From contig CM022679.1 in the NCBI GenBank assembly GCA_012295275.1, positions 3,350,412 through 3,414,411 on the forward strand: a stretch of DNA of 64,000 bases. The letters run 5' to 3'. Positions 13,200 to 26,244 of this stretch are shown piece by piece. Numbering within the stretch: the stretch's first letter is position 1; each line of letters begins with the position of its first letter. The position numbers and the translations under genes are program-made. The notes beneath the pieces are model-generated. The model saw only the letters and a list, made by a program, of their open reading frames with translations, did no database searches and was not told where the DNA came from. The DNA is from Chrysomallon squamiferum (lineage: Eukaryota > Mollusca > Gastropoda > Neomphalida > Peltospiridae).

Positions 13200-16100
13200 A
13201 TAAATTAAAATCAAAATATTTAGCAGAATGTTACGTCATCTGTATTTACTCGTAGAACAGAAGTGCATAATGAAGGATCTATGTTTTTTGAAACGATTAC
13301 TTTGAATAGAGTTCAATGTTTCAAAATGCGTTTATTTGAAATATCTTTGTTTATCTTTCTAGCACCGACAAGTTCATCAGCTGAAGGTAAGTGTAACATT
13401 ATTCATTTTCAGCCAGGTCTAATTTACACCTATCTATCTACCTACATATACCTACCTACACACAAGAAAAAGCAACAACACTGAGGTTTCCATACCGATT
13501 ACTTTGAGTAGAGTTCAGTTTTTCAAAATGCTTTTGTTTGCAATATCTGTGTTTATCTTTCTAGGAATGACAAATTCATCAACTAAAAGTAAGTGTAACA
13601 TTATTTATTTTCAGCCAGCGCTAATTTACACCTACCTATCTACCTACATATACCTACCTACCTACTGACTTACATACATTCGTATTCTAATGGATGGTGC
13701 GATAAAATGTTATGTGATGAAAAGTGAAACATTAGTTAAGCTGATTAGAATGTATCTTATTAAACAGTACATACAGCTTTATCTGAAATTATCACATAAT
13801 TTACTCCTTTAATTATCTTAATTTTTATATCACATTTGTGAGGTGTCATCTTCTGTCACTGTAAAGTTTTATTAGTAGTTAAACCATTGATAGCAGAAAC
13901 CAAATGCAGCCAGGTTTCGTTTTTTATAAAGTTACATTCTCTTAACATATGTTTCTTCTAGATAATTACTTCTCATGATAGTATTATTATTATTCCCATA
14001 AGAAATTCGTATTAAATTTTCTGGTTATTGCTTTGACGTGTTTCATTGTAAAATGCCAGGCAATCCTAGACTTCAAAATTTTAATATCATTACACCTTTA
14101 TCTTTAAAAAATACTATTAAAATCAAAATATTTAGCAGAATGTTGCGTCATCTGTGTTTACTCGTAGAACAGAAGTGCATAATGAAGGATCTATGTTTTT
14201 TGAAACGATTACTTTGAACAGAGTTCAATTTTTCAAAATGCGTTTATTTGAAATATCTGTGTTTATCTTTCTAGCACCGACAAGTTCATCAGCTGAAGGT
14301 AAGTGTAACATTATTCATTTTCAGCCAGGTCTAATTTACACCTATCTATCTACCTACATATACCTACCTACTCACAAGAAAAAGCAACAACACTGAGGTT
14401 TCCATACCGATTACTTTGAGTAGAGTTCAGTTTTTCAAAATGCTTTCGTTTGCAATATCTGTGTTTATCTTTCTAGGAATGACAAATCCATCAACTAAAA
14501 GTGAGTGTAACATTATTTATTTTCAGCCAGCACTAATTTACACCTACCTATCTACCTGCATATACCTACCTACCTACTGACTTACATACATTCGTATTCT
14601 AATGGATGGTGCGATAAAATGTTATGTGATGAAAAGTGAAACATTAGTTAAGCTGATTAGAATGTATCTTATTAAACAGTACATACAGCTTTATCTGAAA
14701 TTATCACATAATTTACTCCTTTAATTATCTTAATTCTTATATCACATTTGTGAGGTGTCATCTTCTGTCACTGTAAAGTTTTATTAGTAGTTAAACCATT
14801 GATAGCAGAAACCAAATGCAGCCAGGTTTCGTTTTTTGTAAAGTTACATTCTCTTAACATATGTTTCTTCTAGATATTTACTTCTCATGATAGTATTATT
14901 ATTATTCCCATAAGAAATTCGTATTAAATTTTCTGGTTATTGCTTTGACGTGTTTCATTGTAAAATGCCAGGCAATCCTAGACTTCAAAATTTTAATATC
15001 ATTACACCTTTATCTTTAAAAAATAAATTAAAATCAAAATATTTAGCAGAATGTTGCGTCATCTGTGTTTACTCGTAGAACAGAAGTGCATAAAGAAGGA
15101 TCTATGTTTTCTGAAACGATTACTTTGAATAGAGTTCAATTTTTCAAAATGCGTTTGTTTGAAATATCTGTGTTTATCTTTCTAGCACTGACAAATTCAT
15201 CAGCTGAAGGTAAGTGTAACATTATTCATTTTCAGCCAGGTCTAATTTACACCTATCTATCTACCTACATATACCTACCTACTCACAAGAAAAAACAACA
15301 ACACTGAGGTTTCCATACCGATTACTTTGAATAGAGTTCAATTTTTCAAAATCGTTTGTTTGAAATATCTGTGTTAATCTTTCTAGCACTGACAAATTCA
15401 TCAGCTGAAGGTAAGCGTAACATTATTCATTTTCAGCCAGCACTAATTTACATATATCTATCTACCTACATATACCTACCTACACACAAGAAAAAACAAC
15501 AACACTGAGGTTTCCATACCGATTACTTTGAATAGAGTTCAATTTTTCAAAATCGTTTGTTTGAAATATCTGTGTTAATCTTTCTAGCACTGACAAATTC
15601 ATCAGCTGAAGGTAAGTGTAACATTATTCATTTTCAGCCAGCACTAATTTACATCTATCTATCTACCTACATATACCTACCTACCTACTTACTTACATAC
15701 ATTCATATTCTAATGGTTGGTGCCATAAAATGTTATGTGATGAAAAGTGAAACATAAGTTAAGCTGATTAGAATTAGTTTTATTTACACAGTACAGATAG
15801 CTTTGTTTGAAATTATCACATAATTGACTCCTTTAATTATTTTAATTTTTATATCACATTTGGAGTTGTCATCTTCTGTCACTGTAAAGTGGTAAAACCA
15901 TTGATAGCAGAAACTAAATGCAACCAGGTTTCGTTTTTCTGTAAAGTTACATTCTCTTAACATATGTTTCTTCTAGATATTTACTTCTCATGATAGTATT
16001 ATTATTATTCCCATAAGAAATTCGTATTAAATTTTCTGGTTATTGCTTTGACGTGTTTCATTGTAAAATGCCAGGCAATCCTAGACTTCAAAATTTTAAT

Positions 16101-16580
16101 ATCATTACACCTTTATCTTTAAAAAATAAATAAAAATAAAAATATTTAGCAGAATTTTACGTCATCTGTGTTTACTCGTAGAACAGAAGTGCATAAAGAA
16201 GGATCTATGTTTTCTGAAACATTACTTTGAATAGCGTTCATTTTTTCAAAATGCGTTTGTTTGAAATATCTGTGTTAATCTTTCTAGCACTGACAAATTC
16301 ATCAGCTGAAGGTAAGTGTAACATTATTCATTTTCAGCCAGCACTAATTTACACCTATCTATCTACCTACATATACCTGCCTACACAAAAGAAAAAACAA
16401 CAACACTGAGGTTTCCATACCCATTACTTTGAGTAGAGTTCAGTTTTTCAAAATGCTTTCGTTTGCAATATCTGTGTTTATCTTTCTAGCACCGACAAGT
16501 TCATCAGCTGAAGGTAAGTGTAACATTATTCATTTTCAGCCAGGTCTAATTTACACCTATCTATCTACCAACATATACCC
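13200..16580 (+). repeat. Tandem array of duplicated signal-peptide exons (unit B)
   Basis: Nine more 61-nt signal-peptide exons occur here. Those with ATG start at 13,326, 14,238, 15,149 and 16,251 (MRLFEIS... type) and at 13,528, 14,440 and 16,453 (MLLFAIS/MLSFAIS type). Two more at about 15,349 and 15,551 have lost the G of ATG through the same one-base deletion. All end in phase 1 at a GT donor. Start-to-start distances show a 911-912 bp repeat with a nested 200-202 bp repeat. The copies are nearly identical and differ mainly in the last residues of the signal ([26 protein letters not shown]). Any intact one could splice to exon 2 at 16,987. Confidence 0.85.
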
Positions 16581-19500
16581 ATCTGCTTAGATATTATTAC
16601 ACAGTATACACAGCTTTATCTGAAATTATCACATAATTTACTCCTTTAATTATCTTAATTTTAATATCACATTTAGTGTTGTCATCTTCTGTCACTGTAA
16701 AGTGGTAAAACCATTGATACCATTGTAATATATATATTTTTTTTTTAGCAGAATGTTACGTCATCTGTGTTTATTTGTGAAACAGAAGTGTTTTTTGAAG
16801 TGCTGAATGTAATTGTTTGTCTGATTAAAGAATGTAGAGAAGAAATTTTTTGTTTTATTAAATTCGTAATAAATTTTGATAGGGGGTCAATGAAATTTTG
16901 TGATGAAGATTCGGAGTTGAAGGACACTGAAATAGTATAAGAAGCATTGGTTACAGGTTGCAGAGGTTTTTATTATTTTTCTTCAGATGATTACAGGATT
17001 GTTTGCTATTACACAAACTGGTCGCAGTACAGATACGGAAAAGCCAAGTTTGTACCAGAAGACATAGATCCTTCGCTATGCACCCATGTCGTTTTTGCTT
17101 TTGCTAGCCTGAATTCAAAGCCTGGACAATTCAAAGGTTAGCAATAAAGAAAATGAATTAATATATATATCCTATTTTTAGAACACTTTATTAAGCTTTG
17201 CCTTTATATAATGTAAATGTTAAAGCACAAAATGGTTTTCAGTGGATCAATAAGAAAACAAAAAATAACAGTAATACCAGATACTTCATTTTAAGGCTGT
17301 ATTCATACAAAAATGACCATATTAGTTTGGGAAAGAGTTTTGTTTTCTTCTTTATTTTCTTTCTTTAAAATCAGTTTAATTTCTTATCGCCGCGTAGTTA
17401 TATTATTATTCATCATTTAGTGAATGTATAAAGACTAAAGAAAGATAGTTCATCATTCGGTTCTTAGCTTTTTTCAGTGAAATATATTCACTGTATAAAT
17501 TTCAAAAAAATAAAAATAAAAATAAATGAAACAAATAATAATAAAAAAATAATAATAAAGTAAATAAAAAAGAAATAAAAAAGAGATTATTTTTAATCAT
17601 TAGCCAGTCCTAAATAATAATCGAAAATAACTCTACGTATTTCTTAATATCAGATTATTTCGAAACAAGTATTCTTACCAAAATTATAGCTTATTCTCTG
17701 GACGAAACAAAACACAATTTTTTTATATTGATGCATTGGATTGAATTAAGTCACCCCAGGCTATCTCAAGCAGTTTTCTACATGTACAGTCCTCAATAAA
17801 CGTAAACATGAACGTAAATTTTCGTTTTTATTGAACTGTAGTAAACAAACAAAAACACGACAAACATCACACATTTATCATTACGATGTAATACATGAAC
17901 CTAATGGGTCTCCTTTTTGCAGTTAAATTGACAGCTTTCGAATGGAATGATGAATCTACTGGAGATTTCAGAGGAATGTAGGTTATCATAATTACTTTAT
18001 ATACGAAGATATTCGTTCATTTCTGAATTTACGAAAGTTTATTGTATAATTCTTTTTAAATATATTTTTAATAATCTTTTAGTCAGATTAATATAAGAAA
18101 TACTTTCATTTGTGTAAAAGTAAGCGATGAAGAACAAAAGTGTTTTTGTCTTTGTCTTTCTCATTTTCAGTTCTTGTTAGATGCTGCGGATTTTTAAACA
18201 ATACATACAGACACATATATACACACCTACACTCAGACATTTTCTTGATTTTATAACACATTAGTAATTGATGTTTTACTTGAAGGTATGAAAGGTTTCA
18301 AAGAATTCTTGATCAGCATCCTAATGTCAAAAGACTTCTCGCTGTTGATGGATTGAGCAACTTAGCAAGCTCGGAAAATGATTATTTTAGATCATTCTCA
18401 GCTCGCCGATATTTTATTGAAAGTATAATCATTTTGTTAAGAAAATACAACTTTGATGGGATCGATTTGTACTGGAAGAAATCGGTCGGAACTGAAAATT
18501 CAGAAAACATGGTTACATTCCGACGCATTGTTCAGGTAAACTTAGAAATCAAACTGACATGTCTGGTGTCTTTAACTGTTTTCTTTATTTAGTCTGCAGA
18601 TATTCAGTATCTCAACATTTATCATATTTTACATTGACGCGATAGCAGATAAATAAAAATAAAATTTTATCTTATACATCGCTCTTATGTTTAATTCAGA
18701 TAATTCAGGTAAGTACAAGAAATGATTGCATGTTTTATTATATATTACATATATTCAGTTGTTATTCCTGAAACATAATTAATTTTTTTTTCTGTAGTCG
18801 ATGCGGGCAAGCTTTTCCATAGAAGCTACAAAAACGGGAAAAGAATTATTGATGGTTGTAACTACAAATGCTGATCTGGAAAATGAGGAAATACAAAAAG
18901 CTTTGGCTGTAATATGCAGGTTGTATGAGGAAATAAATAAAATCGATCGTATGAGAAAAGTATGGAATACATGTAGCTTAGTTATTAACAGTGATAAATA
19001 TAGAAATAGTCTTTACTGAATGAAAGAATAAATAAATAAATATTAGTTCAACTACATCCAAAATAAATGTTGAGAGTTAATGGTTTTTGGAATTCGTTTA
19101 TATCATAAACTGGAAGTAAAATTCTTTTTGACCTACTATGCTCGACGAAGTCATTTGTATATACATCGGTCTGGATAGTATTCCATTCCAGCAAACACAA
19201 AAGTTCTGTGTTAGCAGTGGGCAGTAATTCTGAAATTCTTAAATCCAATCGAGCTAATAAGAAATAACATATGAAGTCATTTAAGTATCACGTTCAGATA
19301 TGCTTGTTTTTACTGATATCGACTTTTTAAAGATGCTTTATCTTCTGAAGTTATAACTTTATACAATGTCATACTTTTTAGAAAAGCTGATTTCATAAAC
19401 ATCATGGCGTATGATTTCCATGGTCCTTTGTCTCAAGTTACAAAACACATCAGTGCACTTTATCAAAAGAGTGATTTCGTGATAAATAATGTTGTGAGTT

Positions 19501-22500
19501 TACGTATTTGTTATAACAAAAAGACATATAGTACTTGTAAATGAGTTTGTAAATACTTCTAGTCTGAGGTTCCACTTTTATATGGTAGTAAAGTTTAGGT
19601 GGTTTTAGCTGTTTGTTGGTTGTTTGTTGGTTGTTTGTTTCTGTTTATATGCTTGTTTTTCTATTTTCTTTGTGTCTCTAATTTTTAAATAATTAATTTA
19701 GAGATAGATCTTATTTTCTTCTTGCTTATGTGTGTGTATATATATATATATATTCTGCTAAATAAATATATATAATTTCGGCAGAATTTCATAATGCAAT
19801 CTTGGGCATTTCTTCCGTGTGCTAAAGGAAAGCTAAATCTCGGTATAGCACTGTTTGGTCGATCGTTTACTCTCACATCAGATGAAGATGGTCTAAATGC
19901 GCCTGCTGCTCCAGGAAGACGTGGTTGGTACACTCGAACTGATGGATTTCTGGCACATTACGAGGTCAGATATACACACGTTTGTGTCTGCGTGTGCGTA
20001 TGCGTCCCTGTCAAAAGCAATAGTAATTTCTTCATTAACTGATACATTTATTTAGTTATCTGTCCTTTTCTAGTTCTTATTAAATGTAAATGAAAGATTT
20101 CTGGGACATTATGAGGTGGCTTTTATACACATTTATCTGTGGGTATCTGAGAAAGAAAAAAAAATGTATTTATTTAAATCAAAATTCATACTTGACGCAT
20201 TCATTTAATCTTCTATTCCTTTGTTATTTTTTCATTATATGTAATAAGCAATGCTGTTTTATTCAGACGATGTAATATAAAAACAAACAAAAAGATGTTT
20301 AATAGCTGGATTTTTTATCTTGCTTAATGTATTTTGCTGTCCTTTTAAAGAGTGATACCTTACTAAAACATTGCTATTCTAATTTGTTTTATTATTATTT
20401 TTATACAGATGTAATATATAACATAATATATATATATATAGGTATATCTTAAATTAAACAGGTATGTAAAATGAAGACTGCATCCTCTAAAGTGATATAC
20501 TTAGAACAAGAAAAGGTTTTCTACATGGTACAAGGAAATCAGTGGGTAGCATATGAAAATGCGAGAAGTATTAGAGACAAAGTAAGTTTTTTCACCGCTT
20601 AAGAGAAATTTACATTTTAAAATTCGCAGTTTTCATCAAGAATGCATCCTAAGATCCATCTGGAAAACAGTCTCCGTTAAGTGACATTGAGAAAAAGAAA
20701 ATACAAAATGTTCTGCAAACTGTGAAGTTAATGGCAGTCCGGATGATAGCCTTGAAAACATTACTGATTACAGTCTATTCAGTATTTAATCTTTTGCACC
20801 AATCGTATATTGCCTTGTTTCATATTCTCTGCTTACATATTCACACGCAAACACACGCACCCAAACATTACGTACGTAGAGAGATACACATGTACCAGCC
20901 TATATGCATACTTGTTTCCAATCGAATTTTTTTGTGTCGTTTCCAGTCAGTAAGACTACTAGAATGAATTATGCAAAATTGGCGAACATTTTCATAAATT
21001 CAAAACAGCCGCCGTGAAATCAGCAAAATATATAATCTTACTTATATTGTGTTTTTAGTCCAGTTAAGTACTACTCTGTGGTTTCAGATGATGGTGAACT
21101 GAGTCCAGTATTGAAAACTGTTTTCACTGCCAAATTTCTGAATGACACATAAGAAGTCATCTCAGTTATCTGCAGTGACTTGCACATTGTCTAGTGTTTC
21201 AGCAACTAACGACATGTTTGTACATACACCAAGATATTGTCCACGTGCTACAGAACAGTTCAGATCTGATGCTCGGCATGCTCACGTGACGTGTAACCTG
21301 ATTTGCAGTTGTGTCTAATGACTTTCGGAAGTTGCTTTGGGACTACTTATTTGTCTGCCATGACTGGGTACAATTTTGAAGCGACAATTTCCGACCCAAT
21401 CGCTAGCAAAACTCCTCTTTAATATGCTTGGCCTTGGTGATATACCCTTGGTAGTATACCTTATGATAATATATTGCTGCAGATGTAGGAGGAAGTCACT
21501 GAAACTGATCAAAGGATGTACTGGACTCAACTTTCTGACAAAACTTTTTCAAGAAGGCCAGTTGTTCTCTTCGTTTAACACTGAAACTGCAGAAAACAAC
21601 CAGTTATTTTCTCCAGCAGTGACTGTTACATGGACATTTGACTGGTTATTAAGGAAAACTGATGCCTGATCATCATAGAATTCATTTGACCTGAAATATT
21701 TTGAAACAATTCCTTTTCTCAAATACAAAACACAAGACGTTATGTTATACCCCAGAAATTTTTTTTTATAAATATAATGTTCTCACAAAAACATTTCCCT
21801 AAGGCAGTTTTAGTCAGTTTTATATTTCAACATTTCGACAATTTCTTCAAACCAGCTTTCTTTTCTGGAAACAATATCAGAAGATCGGTGCCATCACCAA
21901 CCAGAACTATGTGTACTGAATGTGGGCGTTCAAGAGCACTTTGCACAATCTTGAAATCTGCATCACCTTGTCTTGTCATAATACACATCCATGTTCAGTC
22001 AAAGTGTTACCCAGAAAGCTGATGATATTGTGCTGGTTCTGAGTACTTGCAAGTTCATCTATCCTTCATGTCGGGACCATGTCGAGAGTGAACTGCACAG
22101 TTGGACCAATAATGTGTTCCATCTTTAGTTGATGGCTAATAATGATATCTTTCAAATATAATAGATTCACTTTTATTGAAATAAAAAGAATTATTGTTAA
22201 GCAATCTGTGCATATGTAGATTCAGTATCATCCCTCAGTTCAGTTCTTTCAGCTTTGAGAATGTCAACAAAGACCTCATGTCCATGCAGATATTATTTGT
22301 CTGCTTTCATTCTGTCTTTAGTTCGCTTAATGTCTGAGGAAAAACAGATATGAGCAACTCATCCGAGACAAGCCTTTGGAAAATTCTTTAAGCCTGATTA
22401 GCAACATATTCTTCTCTTCAAACGTGATTGACTCCTAACTACAATTTTAGATCTTTTTAACCTGATTTTAATGACAAAAATTCAAAGTTTCAGTAAACAA

Positions 22501-22581
22501 CTTTTTATTAGGCAATCTTGATGGCTGAACGGTATCGAAGTCCGCCTTCATACATACATACAACATATTTACATATATGTC

Positions 22582-22630
<49 letters not shown>

Positions 22631-24253
22631 ACATACACACACATATAGACACAAACACACTCACATCTTACAGGTATGCTACACAAAAGAAGATGGGTTT
22701 GGAGGAGTTATGATCTGGGCTCTAGATCTCGATGACTTTAATGGAGAGTTTTGTGGAAAAGGAAAATGGCCGCTGTTAAAGGCTGTGAAAAGTCAGACTG
22801 AAGAAAGACCTCCATGTGAACCAATGACTAAGTATGTGTTTAGTTCATTAAAGAGGTTGTCATGATGTTTGTTATATTCTGGAACACTTTTCTCAATACA
22901 TTATTCTATTGTTATATTTCTTTTACATGAATAAACTTTACGTGGTTCATATAAAAATGAAATCCAGTAAATATTTTGCGATTATTATCCTTGTGCAGAG
23001 TAATATATTTAATTCTGACGAAATATTTTACGTAATATTATCAAAAGAACACATTTCCGCTAGTAAAAGTATTTGACACTGACAAAGTTAATTAGATGCA
23101 ACACATTAAACATATTTACATATTCATAGAAGTAATGAATTAAGTATAATTATGATAATACTAACACAAATATTTTTTTAAATTTTGTATCTAGAAGGAA
23201 GCTGATGAAAGGTATATTTTATTTATTTATTTTATGATAATAGTAATATTAATATAAAAGATGCCTTTCTGGTAACAGAAGGCAATGTCCCATGATGTAG
23301 TTATCGCTGGTTTACCATATCGTTATCTGGTCCTTAACTTACATGTCCGACATTATATAGGCTTGTTGAATATAATAAGTATGTTGTTTACATAAAATAC
23401 ACATAACATTCGCATAAAATTCATTGCTTTGTCACAGACACTGACTGAGTAGTGAGATGTAATGCATGTTTATGTTATATGATGTCGATATATTGACATC
23501 AGTAACACTTAATAATCACAAGAAATTTAACATTAGGAACATTTAGACAGTTTTTGAGTTTACTGAAGGCAATAATGCTAAAAAGAGAAACATATAATTG
23601 AAAACGGCAATCATTTCAGAACATGCACATATTTCGAATGGCTAGAACCTTTTATTCGTTTTAAGCGAACTGTGGAAGATATTCGTGCTAGTTTTAGCAG
23701 TACAGTTTGAATGCTTTTACTCCTAAATAGTCCTTACCTGCTCCAAGAAAAGAACAACAAATGCTTTACAAGAGTAATATATTTCGATATTATTTTGAGA
23801 AAAACGTCATAAATAAAATGTATTTATTTTAAAAGTTAGTGCTATATTTATTTTAATTTGCTAGTATTTTGTCGTTTTTTTTTATCATGTTTATTTTTAT
23901 TTATATTCTGTTTTGTATATTTAAACAGCTTCTTCTTCTTCTTCTTTTTCTTTATATATTATTAATTATTACTTCTTTTCTTCCACAAGAATGTATGCAC
24001 AGCTGATTTCTTGTATTTATTTTAACACCTAATGTCTTATGTGAGACAGATAAATTAATGTTGATGTGATTTTCGTTTACTTTTTTCAGTTTTTGATACG
24101 GAGTTTTGTAAGGATAAGCCTAATGGCAATTACCTGAAGTCTTCCAGTGACAATAGTTACTACGAATGCGTAGATGGAAATACGATGATATGGAGGTGCA
24201 ATGATGGTTTCATTTACAATAAGGAAAGAATGTCGTGCCTGTTTAAAGTATAA
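16453..24253 (+). CDS. Chitinase-like lectin (GH18, catalytically dead) with CBM14, unit B
   Basis: Secreted GH18-fold protein, modelled as exons 16453-16513, 16987-17136, 17923-17977, 18286-18535, 18798-18919, 19382-19493, 19785-19964, 20462-20581, 22674-22831, 23195-23211 and 24090-24253. The sum is 1,389 nt, an open frame of 462 residues, with all phases matching. Residues 1-20 form the signal peptide (nearest of several first exons). The mature start [20 protein letters not shown] is typical of animal GH18. The catalytic motif DxxDxDxE reads DGIDLYWK (residues 146-153): the proton-donor Glu is Lys153 and the middle Asp is Tyr151. Binding-pocket elements remain: MAYDFHG (221-227), LFGRSFTL and [14 protein letters not shown]14 domain with six Cys ends the protein. 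Inference: it binds chitin or related glycans without cleaving them, as vertebrate YKL-40-type proteins do. A 17-nt micro-exon joins the GH18 domain to CBM14. Confidence 0.85.
21080..22420 (-). mobile_element. Relic of a multicopy invertebrate repeat-borne protein gene
   Basis: On the minus strand, in broken frames, segments appear in the order of a protein family I know from many copies in mollusc and cnidarian genomes: a TKDRMKADK stretch (TKDHE-like), GDADFKIVQSALE followed by VLVGDGTDLLILF (nuclease-like GDAD / DDTDLL motifs), then LPPTSAAIYYHKVYYQ, and a decayed Cys-rich tail resembling CRKxGLxCSxxCGxCxGxxC. Stops and frameshifts separate the parts, so it is dead. It lies in intron 8 of unit B. 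The family assignment is from memory of recurring motifs. Confidence 0.55.
22588..22660. repeat. GT/CA microsatellite in intron 8 of unit B
   Basis: A run of GT dinucleotides (about 22,588-22,628), followed by CA-rich sequence, ends shortly before the acceptor of the last GH18 exon at 22,674. Confidence 0.9.
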
Positions 24254-25636
24254 ATAATTATTTCAAAAATAATTTGTGGTTCATGAAAAGTATTTTTTTT
24301 TCTAAATTTATACACGAAAGAAATATAATTTTACTTATGTATATAAATAATTATACAACACTGGCAAAATAAGTTTTGTTTTCACTGTTGTTCTTTTTAA
24401 TTTATGTTGGGGGTTTTTTGCTTTTGTTTTCACATTATAAATATTAAAATATTAGTTCAAACTGATTTAATCGTGGATAGTATCTGATTGTTAAACTGAA
24501 AATGTTACGACTAAAAAAACATTAACAATAAAGTGTTCAAAGCAGACGTTTCGCTTTGATTATGTTAATAACTAACAAAGAGCAGATTACTGTCGTTCTA
24601 TCATACAATGATTTTTGAACTGGATACTGCTGTTGAGCGAGGTCAAGGTCGTGCAGCTACATAGCTGTCGTATGGCGTTTTGTGACTCACGTAGTGAGAA
24701 CCTGAAAAGACGAAACCGTTAGTACACTGCGTCAATATAGCAGCATAAACTGAATGCTTCCCAAGAAGAGATATATATGTTGGTCAGAAAAATCTGTGAG
24801 TCAGAAAAATAATAAAATGAACGTCTTGAGCAAGCATTATGTAAGGAATTATTTACTGCGTAAGTCTCCAACAATTGTCGGAGATGGAAAAGTGGTCTCA
24901 AAACAAGAACTTTCAGTCTCAAATCTTAATTTCTTATACGAGATGTCAAACTGTTTCAGATATTAAGGCGTAAAATCACATTTTCAAAGTATCTCTTGAA
25001 ATCTTGACATTTTAATTGATGTCACTGCTCTTTTCGTTCTAATCTGCATGTGAAAGCATACTTTCAGATTCATGTCAGTTAGTGCGGCTGACAGTATACA
25101 GCTGAGTCAAGTCAGCTTTGAGTAAGGATCAAATTGGATCTGACATATTTTAATCTTATCTAGAAGAATGTCAGAAAAACGTTTTGCTACTAAAGTTTAT
25201 ACTCTGTAAAAATAAAAACAACAGGTCTTTAACTGATGTTAAACAGATCTGTATTGATTATGTTTTCTTACATCGATTATAAACTCAAATGGTTGCGATA
25301 AAACATGTAGATATTAGATATTTAACATTACAATCAAACACTATTTCGATATAGCAAACGAAATTGGAAACATTTACAGTAATTTAAAAAAAATATACAA
25401 TAGACAAAAAGTTTATTATGACATCAGGACAAATGAGATGAAGCTTTCAAGAAAGTAAGAGAAAACAACAACAACAACAACAACAAAAAAGGGTGTGAAG
25501 AATATACATATTTATGCACGAGGTAAAATATAGTAATTTTGTGAAATGTTTCGAGTATAAACAGTCTCTTCAGCCTTAATGATTCGTTTCTTATTTTCAT
25601 CACCTTACTTCCAGATATTTGAGAAAAGTAACAGAA

Positions 25637-25675
<39 letters not shown>

Positions 25676-26202
25676 AAAAAAAGAAACAAAAAATATAAAT
25701 AAATAAATAAATAAAATAAAGAACCAAAGTACGGACCATCAGTAATTTATTCACGACAAATTTAATTTAAAACCAAAGTCATCATAGATGCTTACGTGTT
25801 TAATATTTTATACCAAATATATCTGATTTTAAATGATTTTATAATGGCAATTTGACAGTAAATTTTATACCAGTAGTATATTATGTATAATCTCACTTGG
25901 CATTTAAATAAACAAAATAAATAACATGTTAATTTTATTTGTATTTAATAGTAATGTGTATTTAGTCACATGAATTGTATTCTCATTGTTTATTCTCTTC
26001 ATGTTTCATGTATATTTTTCAATCGCTTTGTATGCAGTAAAGCTGATTAAACAAGTATTTATCGGTGCCATTTTATGTAATAAATACGATAGGCGTATTA
26101 TTATTTATGTTTGCCTTGTTGTTACTTTTTTTTTGGTTTTTATATGCGTTTTTGTTAACCTTTTTTCAACTGATACTTTAATTCTACCTTGTACTTCAGT
26201 GG

Positions 26203-26244
<42 letters not shown>

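Noticed and set aside
13263-16409. Open frames of 60-80 codons ending in YLPTHKKKQQH, considered as small secreted proteins
   Set aside because: They arise by reading past the splice donor (GTAAGT) of each signal-peptide exon into a CTAC-repeat intron. Their similarity reflects the tandem duplication, although retained-intron peptides cannot be excluded.
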